Position numbers and translations under genes: made by a program. A stretch of 64,000 nucleotides of DNA from Nothopassalora personata (taxonomy: Eukaryota > Ascomycota > Dothideomycetes > Mycosphaerellales > Mycosphaerellaceae): contig CM066298.1 in the NCBI GenBank assembly GCA_033816765.1, forward strand, positions 434,001 to 498,000. Direction: 5' to 3'. Below the pieces are notes generated by a model, which saw nothing but the letters and a program-made list of their open reading frames with translations, had not been told where the DNA came from and ran no database searches. Numbering within the stretch: position 1 is the first letter of the stretch; every line of letters begins with the position of its first letter. Shown one piece after another: positions 19,933-31,752 of this stretch.

Positions 19933-22602
19933 TCAACGGGTTAGAAAGCGCTCGAGATTTCGAAGCACGCCGCGTGCATGCGGAATAATCTCTCTCACCT
20001 TCTTGGTCTCCTTCGTCTTAGTATTCCAATATAGCCTCTCTTTCTTGTCCGTAGCGCGATCGACTACACCATCTTTATTGGCTTCCATACCACTCGAGTC
20101 GGATCCTGCAGCCGCATCCTGCGATGGGGTCGGCTCGAAGGCATGCTGCGGGGCGCGCAATTGCTCCGGAACAAGCGCATCGGGTATCTCTTGGCCAGGA
20201 AACTCGCTGCTGTCGTCTTCCACATTTCCCATGAGCCTCAGATAGTACTCCCACTCTACCCATGTGTACTTCTTCGGTGGTGAGTCGCTTAGGTCTTTCT
20301 GAACGCTTCTCAACTCCCTGGCCAAAACGTAATGGTAGAAGTGTACGTCACGCTCGCGCGTATCGCCAACAGAATCTGCTTTCAACGCCTCTTGAAGTTC
20401 CTCTTCTTCGATATGTTGCTCCAGCCTGGTGGCGAGCCTGGTCATAATCTGCTCGCGATGCGTAGGGCCATCGAGGCGGTCTGTGCAATGGTTAGCGCGT
20501 CGTGCACTGGACCATAATCCGTTCACATCACATCTCTCCACGGTGCTGATGAGCCGTCGTGCCTCAGATACTCACCCTGTCGTTTCGTCTCACCCAAAAT
20601 TCCGGGTGCCATGATTGGTAGCTGGCGCAACAAATTCTTGAGACTGTTGCGAAATCCGTCCTCTTCGGGAAGTACCGTCAGCTTTGCGACCACTTCGGTG
20701 ACATCCGTGAACCGCTTGACAATCGTGTCGCCCATGTCAGAGATGAGTATTGTCAGAGAGGGGACTGCCAAAAGCGACCAGATCACGAAAAACGCCTTGC
20801 CGGAGTTACTGGCAGGGGTGATATCACCGTATCCTACATTCGCAAGAATGTCAGTTGTGAGCTGGAGCACGCCATTGGCACCCCAAAAGGACCAGAACGC
20901 ATAGAGATGCGCCCCTGCACGACGCGCTTTTCAGCACTCACCGATCGTAAGCAGCCCTACGAACGCGAAATACAGCGACATGAAGTAGGTCCATCCTTGC
21001 TGTCGCTCGCAAACCATGAATACCGCCGCTCCCACGAACCAAAGCATTAGGGCAAACAAGAGCGACGTGCAGAGAGCGAAATAGCGACGTTCTCGTTCGG
21101 CCGTAGCTTGCACCTACAAACTGTCAGCATTTGATTTGCGCGTAGGCCCATCAGCGCCTGAGAAACAGCCGATGGATTCGAAGCATGGCGCGCGCTCACC
21201 TTTCTCATGATCTTGAATTCTTCCTCTCGACGCTGCGCTGGCGTTAGAGATGGATCCGTACTGAAGTCGGCTTGAGCGAGCCTGTTCATTGATGTCAGCG
21301 CGTCGTGTCGCTTCAAGGAATTTTGCGGCTTTCTGATCCACCAGTGGCCGATCACCGCTCTCAAAACGTACCATGAGATCTTTATCGTCTGTTTCCGCTC
21401 ATCAACGTTATTGATTGCAGTCTTTCGACGGCTTTCTGTGATCCGTGCTGCTATCTTCTCTTGCCCGCGCTCCAGGACCAGTGACCGTATAGAGCCAACG
21501 ACCAGACCGACCATGAGGATTCCACCAATTGCAAAAGGGAATAGCAATCCACGTCCAACATTTGTCTCTGGAGAGTAGTCGCCAAGGCCAATTGTGAGCA
21601 GGGTAACCTGTTGCCCGTCAGTGCTTCGAGCTCTCAAGCATCGTCTGAGGTGCTGTTGCGCCCTCGCCGCTCACAAGACCGTACCTGTGCCCAGTAGACC
21701 GCATCGAGGTATTTCCATCCCTCAACTTTGCTGAACACCAATGCGCCAAGCAGCTCATACGTGATGAATGACATTGTTTGTAGCATTAGCGTGCGTTGTG
21801 CCGGGGTGAGATTGAATTCCTTCTTGTAGCGCCCAGCAACCGCGCCATACACCGTGAGACACATACACGCGCCAATAATCATGTAGATTGCAGCTGCGAT
21901 GATGGCATAGTAGTACGCACTTGTGAGGGCGTGATTCGATGCACGAAGCGCTCTTGAATCGGTAATCCAATAGTCTGGACCGGATGCAAGTGCTGCGATG
22001 TCGGCGATGAGGAGGATACCAGCAGCGAAGTAGCCCGTGATAGTAGTGGGTTGAGCGATTGAGAACTTGACGCGCCGAGCCTACGAAGGTGTCAGTGAGC
22101 CCGCTGGGGAGCGCCAATACAGCATGGCCGCGCTTCAAAAGTGGAGGGAGGCGACGCGCTCACCATGTTCAACAGCAGTGCGGCGTTGCCGATCAGCGCG
22201 AAGACCAGCGAGACCGCATTGATGGCAACCAACCAACTCGGATCGGTCATTTTGATGCCATCCGCAGCTTCTTTGCCGGGCGGGATGTATGCTCCTGATT
22301 GTGCGGTCAGCGGTCACTCTCTACGTAGACCACAGTTTTTGTGGCAGCGCGGCAGCGTGGCTCTGGAGACGTGACTCACTCCACGGATATACCAATGCAC
22401 AGATACTGAACCCAGTCGCGACAGGACCGAATGTGGCTCCCAGCAATGGGCACAGTGTTGAAGCAAACCACCATGTATTGGGCTGCATGTAATCTTCATC
22501 CTCCTCCTCCTCTCGGGCTATTGCGCCTGTTCTGTGATCCGACTCTACATCTTTTGCTGCTTTGGCAACGCTTTCGCCGATTCCTGGGTCGATGGTGCTC
22601 AT
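19933..22602 (-). CDS. TOK-type two-pore outward-rectifier potassium channel
   Basis: Seven exons (22602-22380, 22294-22164, 22080-21685, 21607-21200, 21113-20942, 20833-20576, 20480-19933) keep frame and give 711 residues; six introns of 77 to 108 bases use GT-AG. Eight hydrophobic helices are seen with two pore loops, the first with selectivity filter TIGLGDY (exon 4) and the second TIGYGDI, split between exons 5 and 6 inside the Gly codon before Tyr. Fungal TOK channels (S. cerevisiae Tok1) have this 8-helix, 2-pore layout and pass outward K+ current at the plasma membrane, setting membrane potential. The C-terminal 190 residues are cytosolic, charged and partly helical. The N-terminus is acidic with no signal peptide. 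The GLGD/GYGD filters show a potassium channel. Confidence 0.92.
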
Positions 22603-24057
22603 CGTGGCGGTTTGAGGCTCGTTGCCGTGGGAGTGGGTGTTGCACGACGCGCTGTTCGTGATTCGACTTCGACAAGGACGTTATGGTCTTCGCGGCTCGG
22701 ATATGTTGCCATTGCGCTATGCAAGTCGTACTGCTGCTAACGAGGAAGCAGCCACGTTGGGCGTGAAGAAGGCACGAGACGGCAAGACCGGCCAAGTGCT
22801 CATTGCTTAGAACATAGGAGCTATCCGCTTCATCCGAGTTCGAAGGAAGGCGTGGAATGGAAGGTCAACCTACTGCTGCATCTATTGCAATGGGCAGCCT
22901 ACGCTCGAAGATGAGCTGACTCTCTACGGTATCTATGCAGAACGTTGAAGGAGAAGATGTCGGGTCTGAAGTCGAGCGACAACGTTCCCGCAGCTCTGCG
23001 GCGGTGGTGCCACCAAGACCTTGGCAAATACATGGGTTAGACAGACGACCATGCATCCTCGATCTTCTCATCAGGAACAATATCATTATCGACATCAGAC
23101 TCTTCAACCCAGCTCCCATCATGTGGATAGTTCTTAGGGACTGCACGCTCTACCGGAGCAGAGCGTAGAGCGCTGGACGTAGGAAGTCTGCATGCGTATC
23201 CAATGACATTAGGTCGCTGTACGACTTCAGACAGTGTGCACTCTCTGCGATTCTTTGTGCCCTCGATGGGCCTCGCGTTCAGGCAGTAGTATGAAATCGA
23301 GTCAAGAAAGCGAATGAGCGCAGGAGAGCTTCAATGGGATCTTTCTGTTCGCGAAGGTCGACTTATGTCCGGCCAGTGCTTTACAGTTCATGACACACCT
23401 CACCTGCGTCTAGGTGGTTTGTCCCAGACTCAAGGCGTCACCGAAGCAGCAATCGTGGAATCGATGATGGCCGATCTTCAAGAAGCCTTTGAACGCCTTG
23501 GCGCTGAGCTGGTGTGGCACATCGATGACTACCTACCAGATGAAAGCTGCAGCCAGCCGTCGAGTCGAGCAGGAACAGGACGCAGACCAGATTTCGCCTA
23601 ACGACATCGACAGCATTGCCACAGATGAGGACGAAGGTTTTGGTTGCTGTCATGCCCAAGCGGCATCTCACAGGCAGGCGCTCGTAATGCCACGAGTGGC
23701 ATTTCCCGCCCTCGTCTCATTAGGCAACACTCCTCTGGCAGGGAAGTTGCTTAGGGTCATCCGGCTCGATAGATCACAGCCTGAGACGCCCGTGCGTGTA
23801 TAGACAGAGTTACTTTGCTCATCACCGTCGTCGCTTGGGCTTCACTGCTCGCCGATGCGATCCTGTGGTCGATCTCGAGTTCCCTCTTGCGGAGTATCAG
23901 GAAGCTGCGTGGTGTCACGGTTTCTGCCGGCAATCCCCGGCAATCTACAATGAATTCGAAGGAAGACGGGCAAGGCAAAGTCACGGGAGAAGTGAAATGG
24001 GCTCCCTGAGGATTTGGATCATCACACCCTCTGACACAACTTGTGACATCTCTCAAG
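22603..24057. other. TOK promoter side and start of an accessory island, no intact gene
   Basis: From 22603 to about 23300 I see no gene. From 23314 a plus-strand frame of 95 codons (MSAGELQWDLSVREGRL..., ending 23601) is followed in another frame by VEQEQDADQISPNDIDSIAT and on to 23803. The two pieces read like one acidic protein broken by a frameshift near 23560, but no family is recognised. Confidence 0.35.
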
Positions 24058-24610
24058 ATGAAGATCGAGACTGTAGCCATCGAGAAGGTCGCCGACGACT
24101 TGAAACTCGTCCCTTTAAATCTGACTGTGACCAAGACAGTGACGAAGGCAGTGACGGTCGCACAGACGACCACAAAGAATCGCGACGTCCACGTTCACGA
24201 AGCTTCTGCTGCAGCTAGTGGCACGACTGTGACTGCTCGCGAGATTGTCGAGGACTACACTTCAACTCGCACTATCTGGCAGACCGTCACGGCTACCAAC
24301 TGCGCTTACAAGACAGGATCTGGGCTCATCCTTATTACTGCACCTGTTCGCTACGACGATCTCGTAATCTAAAAAGAGCTTGTTGCAGGTATTGCATGCT
24401 AACGTCTCATAGCTCACGAAATACACAGCCGCCGACATGAGCAAGGTCGCTGAAGAAGCCGAAGCTATAATCAGTAGACTTATCCCCGGGTCCAGTTGGC
24501 GCCACGACATGCGTACATTTTTGCCCAACATCGAGTCCGTCACCAAGCTTCTGCAGCAGTGCGCACAGGATTTGCAAGCAAGTCGTGGCTCACGTCAAGA
24601 CTCATCATGA
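24058..24610 (+). CDS. Unrecognised Thr/Val-rich protein, possibly a decayed gene
   Basis: Two exons, 24058-24363 and 24413-24610, join in phase 0 over a 49-base intron (GTAATC...CATAG with TGCTAAC) and give 167 residues. Exon 1 has a Thr/Val-rich stretch (LTVTKTVTKAVTVAQTTTK and YTSTRTIWQTVTATNC) of the sort seen in fungal surface proteins. Exon 2 is helical and charged (LTKYTAADMSKVAEEAEAII). Coding-like sequence continues after the stop in a shifted frame (HHDDIHALTPGHTLVGAANR) and again at about 24763-24877 (ALKQENQGQWAAFETFGRLD), so this may be the middle of a longer, damaged gene running up to and past the minisatellite. Confidence 0.35.
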
Positions 24611-24861
24611 TGACATTCATGCGTTGACACCCGGCCACACGCTCGTTGGCGCGGCCAATCGCCTCCTGCAGACCGTAGAGATTAACCTTAGTCCATAACC
24701 TCCCCTTCTGCTCATGGTCGACCGCAACACCCTTCCAGTAAGCCTTGGAACACCTTGTAGGCACTGAAGCAAGAGAACCAGGGGCAGTGGGCCGCCTTTG
24801 AGACATTCGGCCGACTTGACGACGAGCTCTTCGCAGCGTTCACCAAGAAAGAGAAGCGTCA

Positions 24862-25069
24862 GATTCCTAACAATCTTGATTCCTAACAATCTTGATTCCT
24901 AACAATCTTGATTCCTAACAATCTTGATTCCTAACAATCTTGATTCCTAACAATCTTGATTCCTAACAATCTTGATTCCTAACAATCTTGATTCCTAACA
25001 ATCTTGATTCCTAACAATCTTGATTCCTAACAATCTTGATTCCTAACAATCTTGATTCCTAACAATCTT
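24862..25069 (+). repeat. Minisatellite: 13 perfect copies of a 16-bp unit
   Basis: The unit GATTCCTAACAATCTT is repeated exactly 13 times (208 bases) with no visible mismatch. The first copy overlaps a coding-like frame (KKEKRQIPNNLD), and because 16 is not a multiple of 3 each added copy shifts frame and brings TAA stops. Each unit contains CTAAC, the usual core of a fungal intron branch site, and neither the unit nor the array contains a GT or AG dinucleotide. There are no spacers, so it is not CRISPR. Perfect identity suggests recent expansion or strong homogenisation. Confidence 0.97.
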
Positions 25070-25077
25070 GATTATCT

Positions 25078-25640
25078 TCTCGCGATCCTTGTGAAATTGT
25101 CGCGGACCACAGCCACGCCTTCCCCGCCTCACGCCTGCTCGCCATCATAACTGAGCTTATGACTCGTCAAGTCGAGAAGGCTATCTTCAGGGCCAAAAGG
25201 CAAGGTCTGGAAGAGCCTGAGCTACAGCACTTCAAGAAAATGACCGCCGCGCTCAAGAAGCACAAGGGAGGACCAAAGACGATCGACCTGCCGAAGGAGG
25301 GAAACGCGACAGAGCCTGCATCCTCTTCACACGCGTTAACCGCCGAGTAGGTGTTCCAGATCAAGCGCAGCATCGAAGTGTCAATAGAGCTCACCCGCAA
25401 AAACCTATTGTCACATTTAATCCTGATGGTCGTTGGACTCGTGTTGGTCTTTCTTCTTGACCCCACTCCTGACAAGGTGGTTAGCTCAGGTCGAAAGTGT
25501 ACCATGAGACGGAGGCGGATGGCAAGCAAGATCACGAGAAGTACAAGCAGAAGGCGATGCACCAGGTCGAACCCAAGGGATGTGAATACCTCGAGCAGCT
25601 GAAGGAGATGATTACAAACCGAAGGTCAGCCAGAAAATGA
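25078..25640 (+). pseudogene. Unrecognised charged helical protein, interrupted
   Basis: After the minisatellite, a frame from about 25078 reads SRDPCEIVADHSHAFPASRL, then LMTRQVEKAIFRAKRQ and LEEPELQHFKKMTAALKKHK, up to a TAG at 25348-25350. Past this stop the same frame goes on with VFQIKRSIEVSIELTRKNL, then shifts; a second frame ends with YHETEADGKQDHEKYKQK and EYLEQLKEMITNRRSARK before TGA 25638. The TAG would restore to Gln by one C/T change. It looks like a damaged 3' part of the gene that begins before the minisatellite. No family is recognised. Confidence 0.45.
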
Positions 25641-26098
25641 AGATTCGTGCGCGGTTGATAAGGTGGGTACTGGTGTTGACGAAGTTGCTTCCGTAGGCTA
25701 AAGTGACATAAAGGGAATGGAAAGATTGCCATACATACAATCGTGCGCGCTCTGATCTGCTACTGTGAGGGTTCGGCAAAAGCGGCCAGGGGCTGACTAT
25801 GGGACAAGCCTCGACTGCCGGTCCAGACGCATGCGACCAGCACTTAGCTGCGGAGACATCAATTGAATCAGTCGCAATAGAACGATCTCATGAAAGCCCA
25901 AGTACTCACTCTGTATTCCACGTTAACATGCGAGATCTTGTGTGTTGACATGTGAAAGACGTGGCCCGTGCTGCCCGCTAAAATTCGCCCCACCTTGTCA
26001 TATCTGCACTTCTTAGTACTCCGCCAAGAACGTTGGAACACCCGGATAGTATCAACTCAGGTACAGCTGATCGGAGCGTCTGCCATATCACAGGCACG

Positions 26099-27001
26099 AT
26101 GAGGTCTTTACTCGTTCTGGCCGTGGCCGCATTCTTGTCACTAGCGAGCGGTCACATCGACGATTCGAAGATATCGGATGAAAACGAGGGAGTCGTTGGT
26201 GAAGCATCAAACTTTCCCAAGGCTGAAGATGATCAGGCCGGGGCCAGTGCCATCCCAGAGGAGTATACCATGAACCTGTCTCACAATGCAGAAGAGAATC
26301 TGCCATCACCACCCGTCTGCGATGAGCCCTGCCGGGTCCAAGCCTTCCTCTCCACGGCAGAATTCAGGATGACAATCCACTCTTTGAATCCAAGAGAGCT
26401 TTTAGGAAACGGCCAAAGATATACAGTCGTGCTTCATGAAAACTAGGCTGCTCTGGATTACATTCTCGAGTTCATCGAGAAGTACAACAACGCATCAGCG
26501 GCGGACTTGGAGCAGTATGATGAGGTTGTGTTACCGGTAGAGGAGCTTCTGATACTGGTCGGAGATGTCATTGAACTGGCGCGACTTGATACCGGCGCTG
26601 ATTGGGTCAAGAAGAACGGGCGCGAGCTGGGGCAGGTTGACGATGGCTTGGCGCGTGCATCAAATATGCAGACCTGGTCCTCATCTGAGTCCTCTTCTGC
26701 TTTGTCGATGTAGGATGCAGATAATAAGCCAGTGCTGGCCAGCATCCAGACTAGAGGCCTAGCGGCCATGGAAGACTCTCCAGATATCAAGAAGTGGTGT
26801 TATCCTCGAGACTGGTTCCAGAGCCCGAAGCATCTTCAGCTCGAGGTACTTGTAAGGGAACTTGGGGTTCCCACTGTGCATTGGGCTGGGCAGTCTTGGG
26901 CATGCTGCCCGTACAGAGGTTTCTGCTGCTATTCTGTGTCCTTACGCGAGACTGGAAGCGGAGAACTTGTTCGCGGGAGCATGAGCCTAGAGACGGCCTG
27001 A
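26099..27001 (+). pseudogene. Secreted-type accessory protein, frame interrupted by two TAG codons
   Basis: One frame runs from ATG 26099 to TGA 26999-27001 (300 codons), broken only by TAG at 26444-26446 and TAG at 26711-26713. The start is a good signal peptide (MRSLLVLAVAAFLSLASG), followed by an acidic region, CDEPCRVQAFLSTAEF, then AALDYILEFIEKYNNASAAD after the first stop, VEELLILVGDVIELARLD, and a Cys-rich end (WACCPYRGFCCYSV) after the second. Protein-like composition persists across both stops. No family is recognised; a secreted accessory protein is the safest reading. As it stands only the first 115 residues would be made unless the stops are read through or removed. Confidence 0.5.
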
Positions 27002-27468
27002 AGGTTCAGCCAGAGGAGCAGGATGAGCTGTTAGGTCCCACCAGGGTGTAGACTGTCTCCTGGCTAGACTGAATGGACATGAGACCGGACAAGGTGACGG
27101 AGAAGGGATTCTTGGAGCTGGCGATCGGTCAGATCAAAGGTCCAGGTTTCGATTGATGGTATTTCATGTAAAGTCCTCATTCGATGAGAAGATCTTTCAT
27201 GGCTTGAATCGTCCTCTTCCGTGTGCCAGCATTAGGCAGGCGAGCTGCCTTGGGAACGGCGCATAGATGCCATGGCCTCATAACGCATACCTCTACCCGA
27301 TCCCTGCCGCCGGCTCACGGACCGAGCACGAGCCTTCAGCCCAACCCAAACGACCGGCGCCAACCATGACGTGCATGATCTCGAGGTTCTTTCAGGGACA
27401 TCGTGAGAGCACTTCGACACCATCGCTCCCTTGCTATCATCGCGCATATCAGGCGCCATCGGAGTGTG
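27002..27468. other. Intergenic region upstream of the ABC1-family kinase
   Basis: No gene is supported. Frames crossing this interval overlap the next gene's 5' end in other phases. It should contain that gene's promoter. Confidence 0.45.
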
Positions 27469-29607
27469 ATGCTTCGGACCGTGTCGCCGATATGCTGGCG
27501 ATGTGCAAGCAGGACCCGAGCGTCTCCATCTGTTTCCGGAGCAGACCTCAACCTCATCAGATCGTTCTCCCGGAATAGTAGAGTGAGCACGCGGCAGTAC
27601 CTACATCCGAGAAATGCAGCCTCACAGCAGAGGACATCAACGAATTCCATCGGCAGTCTTGTATGGAGACGTCATCAGAGCGCCTTTCAACCGGCCAGAC
27701 CTCCTTCGCCGGAATCGTTGGGTAAGCCGAAAGCTGCGAAGACGTACCGACGGACGCGGAAATGGTTACGACGACTTGTACGATTATCGGTCCTGCTCGG
27801 TGTGGTATATGGTGTCGATACACAGTTCTACGACTCATGTATAACACGATCGTTCCGGACGTTTGGTACTGGATTATGGATCGCGCTGGACTACCAGTTG
27901 AACTTCCGCCCTGATCCCTGGGTTGGTGATAGCGTAGCAGACGTACACAATCGCAGTGCTAGGACAGCCTTCGAGCTTCTGCGAACCAACGGTGGTCTGT
28001 ATCTCAAGATCGGCCAGGCTATTGCCATGCAGAGTGCTATTCTACCACCAGAGTTCCAGAAGATGTTCGCCAGGATGTTCGACGATGCACCGCAGAATAC
28101 GTGGCATGAGGTGGAGACTGTCATCAAGGAGGATTTTGGCAAGAGCGTGGAAGATGTATTTGGAGTGAGCTTCAGCGGCGATCCAAATAAGGGCATAATG
28201 GAGAGGACAGCAAGAGCTAGTGCCAGTGTTGCGCAAGTACATTGGGCACGTCTGCCAGACGGACGTGAGGTGGCCATCAAGATTCAGAAGAGGGAGATTG
28301 CTAGACAAGTTGGCTGGGATCTGTGGTCATTCCGAGTCGTGAGCAAGATCTACTCGTGGTGGTTTGACCTCCCATTGTATCACCTAGTGCCATACATTTG
28401 CGACAGACTCATGGCAGAGACAGACTTTCGAAAAGAGGCAGACAACTCGAGGAAGATGCGCAAGCTCATCCAAGGCGAACCACGTTTGAGGAACAGAGTC
28501 TACATCCCCGCCGAGTACCCAGAACTCAGCAGCAAGCGCGTCATGACTGCAGAGTGGATAGAAGGTGTGCGACTTTGGGACAAGGAAGGCGTCGAAAGCT
28601 CTTGGAAAGGCGGATGGCGTAAAGGTTCTCCAGGTGCCGGTGGCGCACAACTACCACCACCGCCACCATCAGTAAAGACTTCCATCCGCAAAAACAACCC
28701 TGACGATGAGGAGCTCAAGCCGAAGCGAGACGAGTGGCGTGGCCAATCCGGCAAAGGTGGTCTCGGCCTGAGCTTTAAACCTGTAATGCAAACCATGGTC
28801 GATCTCTTCTCCGCTCAGATGTTCCTCTGGGGCCTCGTCCACTGCGACCCTCACCCGGGCAACATCTTCATCCGCCGTCTTCCCTCCGGCAAACCTGAGC
28901 TCGTCCTCATCGACCACGGTCTGTACATCGAAATGTCTCACAAGTTTCGAAGAGAGTATGCTCTCTTCTGGCGAAGCTTGATGATCTTCGACAACAAGAC
29001 CATGGCCAAGATCACAAAGAATGAGTGGGGCATCGACGCACCCGACATCTTCGCTAGTGCCACCTTGATGAGGCCGTACGAAGGCGGCGACAATAAGACC
29101 ATGGAAGACATCAAGAAATTAAGCAAGATGGATCAACGACAGCGACAGTTTGAAATGCAGCAGCGGATGCGTAGAGATATTCGCGACATCTTAGCAAACC
29201 AGGACAAGTTTCCTCAAGAACTCATCTTCATCGGCCGCAATCTCCGCATCGTACAAGGAAACAACCAATTCCTTGGCTCCCCAGTCAATAGGATCAAGAT
29301 CACTGGGTACTGGGCCAGCCGAGCGTTGACAGAGGACCGTGAGGCGAGGGCGATTGACAGGTGGAGGGAGTATGGGAAGCATTGCCTGTTCAGGTTTGTG
29401 TTGTTTGGAACGGATCTTTGGTTCTACTGGGCCAAGTTCAGGCAAGCCATTGGAGTGGGCAAGGGCATGGATGATGATATTGAGGAGAGTATGAAGAAGA
29501 TGGCTGAAGGGTAAGCACAGTTCGCTGGTGATCTTGACATGGAAATGTTTCGCTAACGCGATTACAGGATGGGCGTTGAACTCCAGCATGGTGTTTTCGA
29601 AGGCTAG
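27469..29607 (+). CDS. Mitochondrial ABC1/ADCK (UbiB) family atypical kinase
   Basis: Exons 27469-29510 and 29568-29607 (57-base intron GTAAGC...TTACAG with GCTAAC) give 693 residues ending MGVELQHGVFEG with TAG. The start is the first ATG; the frame upstream has only GTG. The N-terminus is rich in Arg and Ser without acidic residues, as in mitochondrial presequences, followed by a hydrophobic segment near residues 110-125. Kinase features are the KxGQ motif (YLKIGQAIAMQS, about 178), the Ala-rich loop (ARASASVAQVHWA), VAIKIQKR at about 269, HCDPHPGN at about 457 and LIDHG at about 480. The DHG in place of DFG and the KxGQ segment resemble the ADCK1/Mcp2 subgroup, linked to mitochondrial lipid and coenzyme Q homeostasis. 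A Pro/Lys-rich insert of about 60 residues (PPPPPSVKTS) precedes the HCD motif. Confidence 0.9.
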
Positions 29608-31417
29608 GTTCATGAAGCACTAGGATGTACAATCCTAGATGTAGACATATGACAACATTTCCACCGACGGCCCTTCCAAGGCCCACATAACACCTTTGAG
29701 ATCAAGAGGTTGCTCTTGCCGCCGTATTCAGCGCATCACGACCGCGAAAAAATCGCTGATGCACAAAACGAGCGTCAGATTATAGACGACTACAACGACA
29801 GCGTAACCTGTGTAACAAGATACAGGCCTGAGACATGCCTACATTCCGGCTCAGACTGTGCCACACTGCAGTTGGTGAGTCCTGCATGTGAGGTGCCGTG
29901 CCACAAGTCCCACGTCCCGGCCGCCAGCGCGCACTGCCGGCGGTCACATCGATCTCTGCACTACAACAGGTATATCACTTCGACTACTATCCCTTACGCG
30001 CACCATTTTCGTCGAAACTTATATATTGGGACGCCTTTGGCGATAGGGACGGACACTCAGCACGCACGACATTTCAGCCTACGGATCTGTCGAATGACCG
30101 AATCTCACACCACGCAATGGCCGACACCGTAGAGCCGTGGCACCCTTTCAATATGCAAGATCTATTCTGGCTGCACGAGGACAATCAGCAAGAGTACGGT
30201 GCGTCGCTATTGCCAGTTGAAGAGGCAAGTGCCGCGCACTGGATATGCCTGGAACTAGAAGTATTGGCCTACAACCGAACAACCGCGGAGAGGCAGTTGG
30301 CAGATAATCATGGACAGTATACCAACGCTGCAGCTTTGACAGATTTGCCCACTCCTCCTGCTTAGGCCTCAGCTACTGCATGCAGTGTTGCCAGAACGAT
30401 CGGCGAAGGACCTCACAGCTATCGACATAGGTATACATTTCGCGAAGATTTCAGGTACGGCCAATGATTACTGTTGGTCCAACCGCAAGCCTGTGTTGGA
30501 GTCACCTTCCACGGCCTTGTACACAGGTCCTATTCCACCTTGGTACGTCGGGGTCCAGAGTACAGACGTGCTGTGCTCCTCAATGGCCTTGAGATGAGAG
30601 TTGTTGGAACAGGGGCGATCAAGTTTGCTGTCTCGGTATCCGTTTGACTTTGCTGCTGGTTGGGCCAGTTAGTACAGCCTGGTTCATCATATGGTGTGGC
30701 GATCCTACAGCCTATGCCTGTCGGAAGTCGAACGAGTCGCTTGCTGTGATCAGACGTGTCTCTGTGGAGAGAAGCGCCAGCCTACACGGTTGTCCACAAC
30801 GTTCTCGGTGAGGACTTCTAAGTCCTCGACGTAGGGATAGTTCGAGTTCGGGATACAATAATGGGCGGTCTCCGGTGGGCTTCTTCAGTGAAGTGAAGGC
30901 AATGGCATGATTACATGGTATGTTGTCCAAGAAGGTATTCTACACCATGTAAGGCAGAATTCTAAGGGCACTAAGGCTAGGAGGATTTTTCGGCAGAGGA
31001 TGGCACATCGGATTGGAACGGAGTCGGCGTTGTCAGGAAAGATGGTGATGGAATTAGGTGTTTGAATTTGAAGATAATCCAATATCTGTAGGATTATTGT
31101 AGTCTTCGATCTTGTGGACGGTCGCCAATATAGGTCTGTGTCGATATCGCGGCAGTGAGACGTGTATATTTAATCTACTCTACTGAGGCATCCACACATG
31201 CACAGCGTCTAAGCGCGTAGCACTACCAAAGCATGCCGTCTGCCATGACGCCCACTACGCATCACAGCATGTTCAGGCTCGCGAGCATCATGATGAGCGA
31301 ATATGCTAATGGATGACAGTGTAGGCCAGAGCACTGTTAGCATAATCTCTTCTAAATTGTGTTGAAGCATCGCACCACTCATCAAACACAAAGTCCAGCA
31401 AGCAATATCCAGTCAAA
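29608..31417. other. Long interval with no confident gene
   Basis: About 1.8 kb. One small plus-strand frame, 30118-30365 (listed separately), is the only piece with some coding character. The remaining frames are short, overlapping and without features. Confidence 0.45.
30118..30365 (+). CDS. Possible small protein, unrecognised
   Basis: An ATG-initiated frame of 82 codons (MADTVEPWHPFNMQDLFWLH... to ...ALTDLPTPPA) in an otherwise empty interval. The frame stays open upstream of the ATG (YYPLRAPFSSKLIYWDAFGD), so it may be part of a longer or decayed gene. Composition is protein-like, with aromatic and acidic residues, but there is no known motif or splice support. Confidence 0.25.
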
Positions 31418-31698
31418 ATGCCAAACCCAAACACAGGCGCAGTGAACCCGGTGCTCGAGCCAGAGGCTCTGCCTGAGAATGGTACGTCTAATACTACTAT
31501 GTATCGGTTGGTGAGCTGATGTGTCGTTTTGAAGCAAATGCTCCCGTCAACGAAGTCAAGGGCAGCTCGCCAGAGGGCAAGTACGGCGACAAAAACAACA
31601 AGGAGACGGAAGGTGGACGTGAGAACCAGGAACAGACTCGCAAGACAAAGAGCTCGAAGAACAACGATATTGGGGATGACACAAGTGCGAAGAAGTAG
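31418..31698 (+). CDS. Small hydrophilic protein, unrecognised
   Basis: Exons 31418-31481 and 31535-31698 (53-base intron GTACGT...TGAAG) give 75 residues: MPNPNTGAVNPVLEPEALPE at the start and a Lys/Asn/Glu/Ser-rich remainder (SPEGKYGDKNNKETEGGREN) ending DTSAKK. The protein lacks hydrophobic segments and should be disordered. This profile recalls small fungal stress-type or LEA-like peptides, but no named family is recognised. It ends with TAG, followed by sequence without protein character, so TAG works as a normal stop in this genome. It converges with the carrier gene 55 bases away. Confidence 0.55.
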
Positions 31699-31752
31699 AT
31701 TGGCTGGAACCAAGTTGACTGTGTGTGGTGTCCAACAGTGAAGAGTTGGGTA

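Noticed and set aside
24862..25069. CRISPR array
   Set aside because: The 16-bp units are directly adjacent with no spacers, the host is eukaryotic and no cas genes are near.
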